Assembly: GCF_050947875.1 (NCBI RefSeq)
Contig: NC_134568.1
Coordinates: 216,363,648 to 216,427,647, forward strand
Direction of reading: 5' to 3'
DNA length: 64,000 nt
Source of the DNA: Dermacentor variabilis
Lineage: Eukaryota; Arthropoda; Arachnida; Ixodida; Ixodidae
The position numbers were made by a program, and so were the translations under genes. Position 1 is the stretch's first letter. Every line of letters starts with the position of its first letter. The notes beneath the pieces were generated by a model, which was not told the origin of the DNA, made no database searches, and saw nothing but the letters and a program-made list of their open reading frames with translations. This document shows, in pieces, positions 15,601-24,038 of this stretch.

Positions 15601-18600
15601 AAGGGTTTTTCTATGGGTATTACTTACGATGGCGTCTCCAAAAACCAGTGCGTTATTTGACGCTGAATTATTCGAAAGGTGTTTCCTCTTACTTTGTTGA
15701 AGCTCAGGAAGTTTCATCCTCCACAGGAAGTCCGCGTGTTGCTCGGCTAACCTGTTCCAATCGGCGTAAAGACTGTTCCAATGACGACCGTCTCCCAGGG
15801 CCTCGCAACGGACCTTTAAACACTCCTGATAGAACCTAACTTGGCGCCATGATTCAGTGGAAAGAATAGCTCCAATCCTCCTGGCGTGTCCAGTTAATGG
15901 TTGAAGGAAGCCGCACATAATTTAAACTTCCAATGGGACTACACGATTACGCGTAAACCACGACATGGTTCTAGCGCGTAAGATACATGTCGCAATTAAG
16001 GAAGCTAACGAAGCAGGATTGTGCAGAAGGGGAACACGGAAAAGGGCTCAGAGTACTAGAAATGAAGCTTAGAACGACAGAAAGCTGAGCTAGTCGGTAA
16101 GGATTCATTATGCAAAAAAAGGCTCCCTTCAGTTGTGCTCCCTTCAGTTGATAGTCGGCGTTCGTGTTGTCCACTTCTCTTCTCTTGTGTTGTCTGCACG
16201 CCTCACCTTTTTTTAGCATAATGAATCCTTACCAACTAGCTCAGCTTTCTGTCGTTCTACTTTTTTTGCGCACACAGCAAACTCAACGCTGGCAGCAACG
16301 CCTCAATGTATGCAAAGTGGTAAGCAAAGTGTCCACTTTAGCCTGAGCTTTGAGTCCAGACTTGTTATTCGTGCTGAACAGGTCGTCTGTAGTACTGCAG
16401 TGTCGTCACAAAATTGTACGTGTCGCCGACAATCGGCCATCGCCTTATCATTTTCTTCTTTTTTCTTTTTTGTGGTGATGGTGGTTTCAGGCATGTGGAA
16501 CCCCACTTTGGTGCCGCAGATTGATGTACATCGAGCCTTTATGCTGTGTCTGAAGCACCTCGAGCGAAGCCCTTCAGGTCAAACGGCCGGCGTCATTGTC
16601 ATCAATGACTTCCAAGGGTTCGGTGTTGAGCACGCTAGGAACTGCAAATTGGCCCCAATGAAAGACCTAACGGACTACGTACAGGTGGGCCCTTGTGCAT
16701 TACCTTCGCTTCAGAACGAAAATTATGCAAATAGGAGGGAATATGGAAAGGGATCATGCTAGCTCAGTGCTTGAAAAGTTGGGAAGCAATGTGGATGTTT
16801 GGGCTTGTTAGTTCGACGTCATGGCAAATCGCAGCGCGCAGAAACAGACGGACAGAAAAAGAGACGACCAGGCGAGCTCTCATTTGTCCGTCTTCCTTTC
16901 TGTCCAACTGTGTGTTTCTGCGCTACGATTTGTGATTTTGGGAAGAATGGATTGGTAGCGCTCTACCATTTCATGGTTCAAAATCTTTCATACGTGTTGG
17001 ACACCATCTCAGATATTCCTTTAAAGATTCTTGCCTTGTTGCTACATATTTTGCAGAGCCGTTTGTAAAGGGTAGCCCTCCCTTCAATGCTTTTGAAGAT
17101 TTGCCAGGGCCGTCTTGATTTCAAACTTTGCTTTGTAATTATTGCAAAAATAAAATTCGGAGAATATCGAAGCCTGCACCTTTACCAAATGTAGAGTTGG
17201 CATGCTTATCAGGACCCTGTCCTTATGTTTGCAATTGCGCCAGTGAAAATATATCAAATGCATGTATTGCTACTTGTGCATGCGTCTAATGATAATGAAA
17301 GTTGGCGTGCATTGTCATTTTCGTGTGGTCAACTTGTTCATTTCTGCAAGTCTTCTTAAAACTAACTCACTAATTAATAAATGCAAATGACCCGAAATGT
17401 TGATTCTTGTGTATCAAAATGTGTAGTTTTCGCACTGACTTGATCGAAGCAATAATATGTCATGTGGGGCAGTAAACATCAATGGAATTTTATTCTGGGT
17501 GTCACACGAACTTTGTTTTTGTGCGTGTGCGCGTTTCAAGCAGCCATTCCTTTTTTTTTTCGTTCTGTTAGCTAATTTAGGCAGAAAAGTATTGTTTATA
17601 TGAATCCAGAATGTTCACAGTGGTTCCTTGGGGTTAAGTGCTTTCACTATTGTTAGAGCAATGGCCAAAAAGACTACACGGGACACTGACTAAAAGTGCG
17701 CACTGTATAAATGCTCACCTTCTTGTAGTTTCTAACGAACATGTCTTTTGAAAGACTGCCTCTAGCAGACATGTGCATTTCTCTTGTATTCAGCTGCATG
17801 AATTGCACGAAGAAGCGGGCTTTTCTTGCACAGTGAATCGCAGTTTCCAATTACCTAATTAACACTGTTACAATAGTAACTTTTTCATTATTTTTTTTTC
17901 GGGTTAGATATTGCAATTGAGAAATCCAAAGACGGGAATCAATAAGTAAATTTCATTGAACAGAATTTCTGAGACTGGCTCCAGCTTCCATATGTCTGTC
18001 CCCGAAATTTGCTAAGAAGTGCTGTGGCGTTCCATTTATTGTTTTCCCCAAAAGCTTACTTTGTGCACTGCATGTGAAAGCTAAATGGAACGCCAATGTA
18101 TTTCGTATAGCACATTTTGGGAACAGATTTCTCGGAACTGGCGCTAACCTCGGAATTCGTTCCGACTGACACTTTTCTGCCATTCCGCACATATAAAGTG
18201 ATAATTAAATGGTGCATTATAGAGTAACCTTGTAATTAGGCAATTGCATATTGCGATTTTTTGTGCAAGCAATGTACGCCTCCGCTAGTAACATAATACA
18301 CGGCGGCATGAACTGCGCTGTCTGCCACAAGCGAGTGCTTAACGAAAATCCTCGGAATTAAAAAGATCGCTTGCTGTACTCTACTCGTTAAATCGAACAA
18401 AAACTAGAAATATTGTATTGAATTCGGCGAGTTGGAATAGCAAATTCATAGCATGCAACCAGCGCTGAAAGGTCACTATAACCATATATAAGAACATCCA
18501 AAAATACGTATGACGCAGCGCTGTCTTCCAATAAATGTCAATTTGAATCGTACATGCATGCACATATACGTTGAACGGATGCTAGTAAAGCAACCAAGAA

Positions 18601-21600
18601 CCAAAGAAACAACAGACAAACAAAACATCTGCGGGCGCTTTGCTCACTTAAACCACGATAGGCAAACGCCTATATCTGACTGCCTCTGTCGCTGTTGTCT
18701 GAACTGTTCTGCGAACGGATGCCGCCGGGGCCGCGAGCATGGGATGCAATCACAGCCATATGGCTGCAAGGTTCGTCGCCGATGTGCGCGCACCCCCACG
18801 CGCCCACTCGCACAGCGCTACGGGCATGGCGCCTCCTCTCCTTGCTCCCCTCGCCGGAGATCACCGCTTTCCTGCGTCCACCACGGACTGCGCCCGGACA
18901 CTCATGAGCCACTAAAGGCTTACGCCTTAATAATAGCGATCGTAAACAATATGTGCACGAGCGTGTGCAAAAGGGCTGTGAAACCCGTAGCCACCTATCG
19001 TACCCTCACGATCTGGAAAGAAACGTCGGCTATTTGTCTGCAAGCTGTACTGACGCCGTGCTTACGCATCCATAAGTCGCCCAGCCGCACTATCTACGCT
19101 GCCTCAGCGACAACGAATTATCTCCGCTACAGCGCGTTGTCCTCCCAATATGGCACGTACGCGAAGGGCGCAGCAAACCTTCTACACTGCAGAAGTGATA
19201 AAATTTGAGAACAATAATGAGGTATGCTCATCGCTATGCATGCATTTAAACTCGAAAACCTAACGTCGCATGTTTGTGCCAAGTGTCTCTCTATTTCTCC
19301 TTAATTAGACGGAACATTAGTTCTTAACCGACGCTGCCAACAGTAGATCACTGCCACATTACAAGTGTAAGAATTCAATTCAGCATCACTATCATTATGA
19401 GTAAATCCGTGCTGCTGCCCAAGCATGACAAAACGGTAAAATTACGTTTGGGAGCTTCCGCTACTGCAGCCCGACATCTGACTTAGCACTTTTTGTGAGC
19501 CTAATTATTGCCAGCGTATCCAAATGTCGTGTAGAAGGAGGCGTGACATGGTCAGTTCATGGGCTAGTAAGTGCAGTATCATCCTAAATTTTTTTTTTAA
19601 TTCTTGGGTTCTACGCGCCAAAACCGCTATATATGCATCCTAAACTACGTCACATTTGATATTATGTTTATCTTTTGACAGTTTCTACTGTTTTGCAGGC
19701 ATATATAGATGCTGTGGGCCGGCGCAAGGCAGCGGTAGTACGAGATTGACGGGAGAGGCTTTCGCCTTGCAATGAACATAAAATAGACTTGCGATGATGA
19801 TGTTGATGATTTTTACTGTGCGTGCGTGTGCGCGTCCCTGCGCACGTCACACAATTACCTTGCTCTCTATATTGCCGAAATTAAGTAAATGACCACCATA
19901 ATTAATTCCAGTCTGTTTTTTTTTTATTCAGACCGAAATGGTATCCCTGTCAAGAATATGCTATACCTACATATACTGTGTTGTAAAGTGTGCGACGGTG
20001 AGCTAGTTGCTTTGACAAGGCTTGCAACGGTAAACGGCACAAGGGATCCGCCATGGTTCCTTAGTGGCTACGGTGTTGAGCTGCTGAGCACGAGGTCACG
20101 TGATCGAATCCCGGCCATAGCGGCCGCATTTCGATGGGGGCGAAATGCGAAACGCCCGTGTACTTAGATTTAGGTGCACGTTAAAGAACCCCAAGTAGCT
20201 CGAATTTCCGGAGTCCCCCAATACGGCTTGCCTCATAATCAGATCGTGGTCCTGGCGCGTAAAGCCCCATAATTTAATTTAAAAAAAAAAGAAGGCAAGG
20301 AGAAGGAACACGTACCACGAAGCGCTAGCTGATTAATAACTGAAGAGCTCTACTGCGAACAAGGGAGTAAGTAGCGCTCACAACCTACATGTGAAAGCAT
20401 GAACTACCTGCCACGGTAACTCAGTGGCTATGGCTCTGCGCTGCTGTGCGCAAGGTCACGGGTTCGATGGAGGCAAAATGCCAAAATTGCTCGTGACTGT
20501 GCGTTGGGTGCACGTTAAAGAACCCCGGGCGATTAAAATTAACCCGGAGTCCCCCACTACGGTATGCCTCATAATCAGATCGTCGTTTGGGTGCATAAAA
20601 CACCACAATTTAGTTTTTCTTCCTTTTCTTTTTAAGCATGATCTCCTATGACGCGTGAGAAAAACTAAGCACGGAGGTTGCCTAACAAAATAAAATATGC
20701 GGAGCCTTCTGCGCGCTAATATTATGGTGCCCCGTCAAGCTACATATATTTTTTTTTTCACGTGTACGTTGTTAAAGCTATCTGTTCCTTTCGCAATAAA
20801 ACCCTTCAGTTGTTTGTCAGCACTTCGAGGTATATGTGTTCCTTCTGCTTGTCTTCATCTTCTGCCCTGTTTACTGTAACAATATGAATATAGTAAACTT
20901 TTGACTGTGCATACATATTCTTACTAGGGTTTACGTTTCGCTTTAGCCACAACGTGAATTGATTTTGACATATGCTTACGACTATATTCCAGCTCTGTGT
21001 TTTATTTGCGAGGTTAAAGAATGTTTCATATCTAATTGCTTGATTAGTTAAATTGACCAGCGTGCATCGTCTGCCTGTTTCTCGTCCCAGGAAAGCATGC
21101 CGCTGCGTCTGCGGGCCGCGCACGTCGTGCGAGAGTCGAGGGGCTTCGACTTCTGCTTCGCTCTCGTGCGTCCGTTCTTGAAGAGCAAAATTATCCAGAG
21201 GGTGAGTGCGTCAAAAACGACTGCGGCTACACGAAAGTGTTCAAAGCCAGTGGCGTGAGCACACACGGATAACAGGGTACGACGACCCATTCCTTAATTT
21301 CTGGCAGTGCCATGTACAGTTTTCTCTCTTTCTTTTCCTTGTTCAATGACTATACAGAATTTTTTAAAAAAAATCGCCTGTGGCAGTTAGTATAATTTTA
21401 GTCTTTAAACTAGATTGCCGAAGGAGGCGGACATTACTTGCATGAGAAATCGAAATGCATAATCGACAAATTAACAAGAAATTGTGACGTTTCTAACTAA
21501 GCACTTTAGGGCGCATATTTCAATTTACGAATTGTAGCCGGTGATTTCGCAAGGCGTATACACTTGGAACGAATTCCCAGGATGACGCAAGTTTCGAGAC

Positions 21601-24038
21601 ATTCATTTCCAAAGTGTGGGACGCAATACACGGGCGTTCCAGTTATTTTAGTGCTTCAGAGCATAAAACGGCGTTTTATTAAAGAAGTACGTGAAACAAC
21701 AGCGCATTTTTACCGCAAGTTTGATAGTGCATGTCTCGAAACGAGTGCCATCCTCATAATTCGGGAACTTCGTGTTCAAGGCAACGAGACTGTAGTTAAT
21801 ATGACGCGTGGTTTCACCGGCAAGAAAAAAAGTAATAAAAACGGGCAGAACATATCTCACGATGACTGTCGACGGTAAGGAGTTAGCATTAAATCAATAT
21901 ACCCGCACATTGTATATTGTCACAGTCGAAACGAGCCACGTGTGAGGCGCAGTGGGATTCCTCTTCCGCGTTTCCCCGTGTCACGTGCACCTAGTTACCC
22001 AAGTTGGCGTCAAAGGAGTCCCGCTGCATTACACGCCTCATACGTAACTCATTTCGACAGTGACAATAAGCTGTGTCGCTATATTTATTCACGGCTACCG
22101 CTTTACCATCGACAGTCATCATGAGATGGGTTCTGCCGCAATTTTCTTTTCACAAATTGGTTGTCAGCAGCGCCTATAGGATTCAACCACTTTGGAATCG
22201 ACCTTGGCAAACCTCTGGAGCTTCCGCTACAGTTAGTGAACACTAAGTTGTCAGACTGACTGTGCAACGTCAGCCGCACAACACATTTCATGACTGTATT
22301 TATAGTGTCGCGTACTGTCGAGCGTGTTAACATGCGACAGGAAGCTTCTGTCTCCTCGGTATAAATTTTCTGCAGCAGTACTGGTTTTGCGCTTTCATCC
22401 TGCTTGGGCCTTGTTTGCAACAGTGTAGTACGTTTTCTCAGCTTGAGAACCATATGGCTTGGCTTTGGTAGCCGGCTTCACAGAAAGAGAGATATAAAAC
22501 ACATTTTATTCGCTGTAACAGTAGTCCGGGTCGTCGAAGATGCATGCTTTCGGTTGCATCTGGAACACGTGATGCATCGATGAGACTGTTAAGCGATGTT
22601 CCTTCTCGGTTCAGCACAAGCGTCAATCTTCGCGCCATAGAACCTCACTTCTTTCTCTCGACACTAGGGATGTTCGCTCGTTTGCGCTCTCACAACACTT
22701 TTTCCTTGAAGGCTGACGCTCAGTGTTGTGGAAGATGGCGACTGATGGATGTTGGGGTCTAAGACGTCCATGCCGACTCGAATGTAGCGGTGTATCTGAA
22801 TGCATTTGCGTCCTGTTAAATACATAGGCCGAGCTTTCTCAAGACTCTCCACTTGAATTTGAATGGGTTTAATCAAGAACTGCTGTCTTGCGTCAGTTAA
22901 GGCAGTGTACGCTTCAGATGTGGCCGTCTGAATGCTAGTAGAAGTGATGATGATAGTCGATGGCTTTACCGCGTTACAACAGTCACTCTAGCTGGCATAA
23001 GGAAACGAGGTCCAAGTTCCATGACTGGAACGTTTCAAGAACACGTTGGTAAATTCTTTTGAAGTGATAAATTGATTTCGATCGAACGGCTTTCAGACTC
23101 ATTTCCTGGCTAAAAAAAAAAAAAAAAAGAACGCATGCACGTCAGCTGCTTTGCTGCGACTGCGTAGCGTTGTCACATTAAAGGTCATCGGAATCGAAAA
23201 GGAAAAACACAGTTCGCATTCCTGCGTGCGTTTCTGTCGAAGAGAACTCGCCCATGGTTGCACTTTTGGGCTTCATTTGCAAGGATCACACTAAGACGTG
23301 CACTCTATTATTTGTCGTCAGCTGAGATTCATGCGATAGTTCTCCGCGTGCACATGAGTCGGACTTTGCAATAAGGCACAATAAAGCAATAAATGTATGC
23401 AGGAGGGACCGACCCGCTGTGGTTGCTCAGTGGCTATGGTGTTAGGCTGCTGAGCACGAGGTCGCGGGATCGAATCCCGGCCACGGCGGCCGCATTTCGA
23501 TGGGGGCGAAATGCGAAAACACCCGTGTACTTAGATTTAGCTGCACGTTAAAGAACCCCAGGTGGTCGAAATTTCCGGAGTCCCCCACTGCGGCGTGCCT
23601 CATAATCAGAAAGTGGTTTTGGCACGTAAAACCCCATAATTTATTTATTTTTAATTTGCAGGAGGGATAAAAATGAAAGCGAATGCGACATAAGCGTTCA
23701 TTGAAATACAGAGGTTTGGCTTTTTATTATGAAGTGTAACACCTATAACTTAACAAAGTCATGTTCACATCAACGTCGTTTTCTTTTTGTTCCTTTTTTT
23801 ACGTACTTTTTAGATACACTTCCACGGACAGAAGATGGAAGGGCTCCACGAACACGTTCCAGCCAGCATACTGCCCGAAGCTTACGGTGGTCTGGTGTCT
23901 GACAAAGTGTTTCAGAACTTTTGGCGTCAACTGGAAGCCGAGGATCACTTTTTTGTAGAAGATAGTAAATACGGCTATGAGGGCGACAGCCGCGAGACAT
24001 CGTCGGAGCGCACGAACATGATAGTAACACACCTTTGA
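6504..24038 (+). CDS. CRAL-TRIO (SEC14-like) lipid-transfer protein, 5 coding exons
   Basis: Coding exons at 6,504-6,615, 11,209-11,448, 16,491-16,684, 21,091-21,201 and 23,814-24,038 total 882 nt, encoding 293 residues plus stop. Every intron is GT...AG and the phases (1, 1, 0, 0) match. Residues about 1-95 form the helical CRAL-TRIO N domain (LRFLRVRKYNVEAAL; YYRVR). Residues about 100-270 form the SEC14 lipid-binding fold (GVIVINDFQGF; FALVRPFLKSKI; LPEAYGG). Family members bind small lipids such as tocopherol, retinal or phosphoinositides and move them between membranes in the cytosol. Closest in style are alpha-tocopherol transfer protein and clavesins; the ligand cannot be read from sequence. 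ATG 6,504 is the first Met after a likely acceptor (TTTTTACAG) near 6,459, implying a non-coding 5' exon outside my model. A possible poly(A) signal ATTAAA is at 24,786. Confidence 0.9.
6811..8217 (+). mobile_element. TIR DNA element with THAP remnant, copy B
   Basis: A 1,407-bp near-duplicate of 164-1,535, inserted in intron 1 of the CRAL-TRIO gene in the same orientation as copy A. Ends are TTGGCCTCGAG and GCCGCCAA, with TA on both flanks (6,809-6,810 and 8,218-8,219). The reverse-complemented right end starts TTGGCGGCGAGG, so the terminal inverted repeat is short and imperfect. It carries a THAP-like ORF but no transposase catalytic region. Confidence 0.65.
7060..7359 (+). pseudogene. THAP-domain-like ORF (copy B)
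   Basis: A 99-codon ORF inside the TIR element. It has C5, the stretch HTWPQDKKLREAWLAKHK and the pair CSKH, which is the spacing of a THAP zinc finger (DNA-binding domain of P-element transposases and THAP proteins). The second zinc ligand is Gly10 rather than Cys, and the AVPTIF box is not seen, so metal binding is doubtful. Copy A has the same Gly, so the loss came before amplification. Confidence 0.5.
8220..9212. other. intron 1 DNA with degenerate tRNA-T-arm-like repeats
   Basis: At 8,525-8,800 the phrase GAGTCGAACCCTCGACCTTT and variants recur four or so times at irregular spacing. The last, reverse-complemented, reads GGGTTCGAATCCCACCA, like a tRNA T-arm and CCA end. No acceptor stem or anticodon arm could be built, so no tRNA is called. 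The rest shows nothing recognisable. Confidence 0.4.
9213..9366. repeat. foldback hairpin element (arms about 65 bp)
   Basis: The left arm, 9,213-9,277, and right arm, 9,302-9,366, are imperfect reverse complements containing ACAGCGCTAAAG and GATGGGACAC. The loop has an A13 run. The style matches other foldbacks in this window at 16,071-16,258 and 54,775-54,915. Confidence 0.8.
9837..10196 (-). pseudogene. possible LINE ORF2 C-terminal fragment
   Basis: A 119-codon ORF with a Cys/His pattern (SVEHCLVECPQHDKQRE) like the knuckle at the C-terminus of I/R1-type LINE polyproteins (x-EH-L-x-CP-x-D). No reverse transcriptase is attached. A chance match cannot be excluded. Confidence 0.3.
10336..10416 (+). 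mobile_element. 3' tail fragment of an I-type LINE
   Basis: Contains GTAGGGTAGCC, then GGTTAACCTCCC, then a (TC)n run. The same order (TAGCAAAC, GGTTAACCTACC, TCTCTC) forms the 3' UTR of the I-type LINE on the - strand at 39,240-39,320. This is therefore likely a short 5'-truncated copy. Confidence 0.45.
10417..11208. other. intron 1 DNA, one MITE-like end
   Basis: At 10,632-10,665 the sequence GGTCAGATTCACTAACATT plus TTCGTTCATAAG resembles the ends of the 5,258-5,925 element. Nothing else is recognisable. Confidence 0.35.
11209..11448 (+). CDS. CRAL-TRIO gene, coding exon 2
   Basis: Encodes the end of Gly38 through residue 117, plus the first base of Gly118. It carries the CRAL-TRIO N signature (DPDFLLRFLRVRKYNVEAAL, then YYRVRDN) and enters the lipid-binding domain with DAQGRQILLIRSG. 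The acceptor is CGATCTAG and the donor G|GTGAGT. Confidence 0.92.
11449..12106. other. intron 2 DNA, nothing recognised
   Basis: No domain-bearing ORF or clear repeat was seen between exon 2 and the palindromic MITE. Confidence 0.5.
12107..12278. mobile_element. palindromic MITE (ACACCCTT family), 172 bp
   Basis: Two arms of about 80 bp read CCTACACTCTAAAATAATTT and, from the other end, CCTACACTGTACAATAATTT. Each then passes through CCCTTAAAAGTG, GGGTGTAAATG and TATAACTCA. The whole unit folds into one long imperfect hairpin. It has no coding capacity and lies in intron 2. Confidence 0.85.
12279..13500. other. intron 2 DNA, low-complexity patches
   Basis: A T10-G12 homopolymer junction lies at about 12,471-12,493. 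The phrase TATGAGCCATTGC/TATGAACCATTGC recurs between 12,350 and 12,510. No gene recognised. Confidence 0.4.
13653..14396 (-). pseudogene. Penelope-like GIY-YIG endonuclease module
   Basis: A 247-codon ORF. Near residues 130-170 it shows GVVYKVPFSCGEFCVGQMVR followed by CINQRLMEHKRS, matching the GIY-YIG nuclease of Penelope-like elements (G-Y-x-VG-x-R-x-N-x-R-x-EH). A His/Cys-containing stretch follows (HCQDCNC). It would nick target DNA. It continues the frame-broken reverse transcriptase upstream. Confidence 0.8.
14470..14706 (-). pseudogene. Penelope-like reverse transcriptase, catalytic segment
   Basis: Contains IFRYVDDYLIFYKREEFD, the catalytic YVDD box of Penelope-type reverse transcriptases, then FTKEFP and QFLDIALVF. 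It is separated from its neighbours by frameshifts and stops. Confidence 0.8.
14727..15035 (-). pseudogene. Penelope-like reverse transcriptase, palm segment
   Basis: Contains FSIDIEDLYYSLPHDEL (the first catalytic Asp region) and SGICIGSKVAPYF (the GI-IGS-VAP box before the YVDD motif). It belongs between the ORF at 15,070-15,339 and that at 14,470-14,706. Confidence 0.8.
15070..15339 (-). pseudogene. Penelope-like reverse transcriptase, N-terminal finger segment
   Basis: Includes FFSAKTHKQEIPFRAMVSEK, equivalent to the PKTHKP-IP-RPIVS region of Penelope reverse transcriptases. Broken on both sides. Confidence 0.7.
15538..15918 (-). pseudogene. Penelope-like N-terminal domain
   Basis: A 126-codon ORF ending LALGPKHCFKPNIKPVD, a typical lead-in to the reverse transcriptase of Penelope-like elements. 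It stops before the polymerase because of a lesion near 15,538. Confidence 0.6.
16071..16258. repeat. second-order hairpin at the Penelope-like terminus
   Basis: 16,071-16,122 and 16,206-16,258 are reverse complements of about 50 bp (GACAGAAAGCTGAGCTAGT; GGATTCATTATG). They enclose the right flanking repeat of the Penelope-like element. The result is a stem with a loop of about 83 nt at one end of the retroelement. Confidence 0.85.
16491..16684 (+). CDS. CRAL-TRIO gene, coding exon 3
   Basis: Completes Gly118 and encodes residues 119-182 of the lipid-binding domain (MWNPTLVPQIDVHRAFM, GVIVINDFQGFGVEHA, LTDYVQ). The acceptor is GTGGTTTCAG and the donor CAG|GTGGGC, phase 0. Confidence 0.92.
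16825..16932. repeat. small imperfect foldback
   Basis: CAAATCGCAGCGCGCAGAAAC at the left and, reverse-complemented, CAAATCGTAGCGCAGAAAC at the right form the stem. GACGGACAGAAA recurs within both arms. It lies in intron 3, 140 bp after exon 3. Confidence 0.6.
16940..20047. other. intron 3 DNA, mostly unassigned
   Basis: At 17,960-18,190 a segment contains CTCGGAATTCGTTCCG and TGGAACGCC; a related but inverted block occurs at 21,545-21,780. An AAAGGCTTACGCCTTAATAA motif at about 18,912 recurs in variants at 12,515 and 58,075. No gene recognised. Confidence 0.4.
20048..20280 (+). mobile_element. tRNA-derived SINE (Ruka-like), copy 1
   Basis: The head is tRNA-like, with box A (TTAGTGGCTACGG) and box B (TGATCGAATCCCGGCC). 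The body reads GCACGTTAAAGAACCCC and CCTCATAATCAGATCGTGG, ending in CCCCATAATTT. The layout matches tick Ruka SINEs (name from memory). It is RNA polymerase III type and non-coding, in intron 3. Confidence 0.85.
20408..20614 (+). mobile_element. tRNA-derived SINE (Ruka-like), copy 2
   Basis: Same family as copy 1: CTCAGTGGCTATGG (box A), GGTCACGGGTTCGA (box B), CACGTTAAAGAACCCC, CCTCATAATCAGATCG. More diverged, with a shortened middle. Confidence 0.8.
20615..21090. other. intron 3 DNA, nothing recognised
   Basis: AT-rich, with no repeat or ORF that I can assign before exon 4. Confidence 0.5.
21091..21201 (+). CDS. CRAL-TRIO gene, coding exon 4
   Basis: Encodes residues 183-219 (ESMPLRLRAAHVVRESRGFD, then FALVRPFLKSKIIQR). 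This is the conserved P-LR-x-HVV...F-L-KPFL-K block of the CRAL-TRIO domain. Acceptor CGTCCCAG, donor AGG|GTGAGT, exactly 37 codons. Confidence 0.92.
21202..21841. other. intron 4 DNA with a dispersed repeat
   Basis: 21,545-21,780 (TTGGAACGAATTCCCAGGAT...; GGGCGTTCCAG) is related in inverted orientation to 17,960-18,190, so both are probably copies of an unnamed tick repeat. Confidence 0.35.
21842..22139. repeat. inverted pair of a dispersed repeat (arms about 125 bp)
   Basis: 21,842-21,966 and 22,015-22,139 are imperfect reverse complements. Shared words include GATGACTGTCGA, TATTGTCAC and GTGAGGCG/ATGAGGCG. It could be a foldback element or two opposite copies of one short repeat. It lies in intron 4. 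Confidence 0.75.
22140..23412. other. intron 4 DNA, nothing recognised
   Basis: Contains an A17 run near 23,112. No coding domain and no placed repeat. Confidence 0.45.
23413..23642 (+). mobile_element. tRNA-derived SINE (Ruka-like), copy 3
   Basis: The best-preserved copy: GCTGTGGTTGCTCAGTGGCT (box A), GGGATCGAATCCCGG (box B), GCACGTTAAAGAACCCCAGG, ending ACCCCATAATTT. It lies 170 bp before exon 5. Confidence 0.9.
23814..24038 (+). CDS. CRAL-TRIO gene, coding exon 5 (terminal)
   Basis: Encodes residues 220-293 and the TGA stop. It starts IHFHGQKMEGLHEHVPASIL and carries the family hallmark LPEAYGGLV. The tail is hydrophilic and acidic (GYEGDSRETSSERTN) and is presumably outside the fold. 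Acceptor ACTTTTTAG. Confidence 0.92.
   Translation: MHFHGQKMEGLHEHVPASILPEAYGGLVSDKVFQNFWRQLEAEDHFFVEDSKYGYEGDSRETSSERTNMIVTHL

Larger units (their letters stand above)
13501..16258 (-). mobile_element. Penelope-like retroelement with inverted flanking repeats
   Basis: Reading the - strand from 15,918 to 13,653 gives, in order, a Penelope-type N-terminal segment, a reverse transcriptase split over several ORFs (motif FRYVDDYLIF) and a GIY-YIG endonuclease. Positions 13,501-13,590 and 16,134-16,222 are about 90-bp reverse complements around GTGAGGC and AAGAGAAGAGAAGTGGAC. Inverted or direct terminal repeats are typical of Penelope insertions (known). The coding frame is broken in at least four places. 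It lies in intron 2, antisense to the host gene. Confidence 0.85.

Noticed and set aside
18510..19208. 232-codon + strand ORF in intron 3
   Set aside because: Composition is Arg/Pro/Cys-rich without pattern; it lies within an intron and shows no motif.
23413..23490. Functional tRNA gene at the SINE heads
   Set aside because: Box A and box B are present, but they are followed by the SINE body rather than a tRNA 3' stem, and the copies are dispersed.
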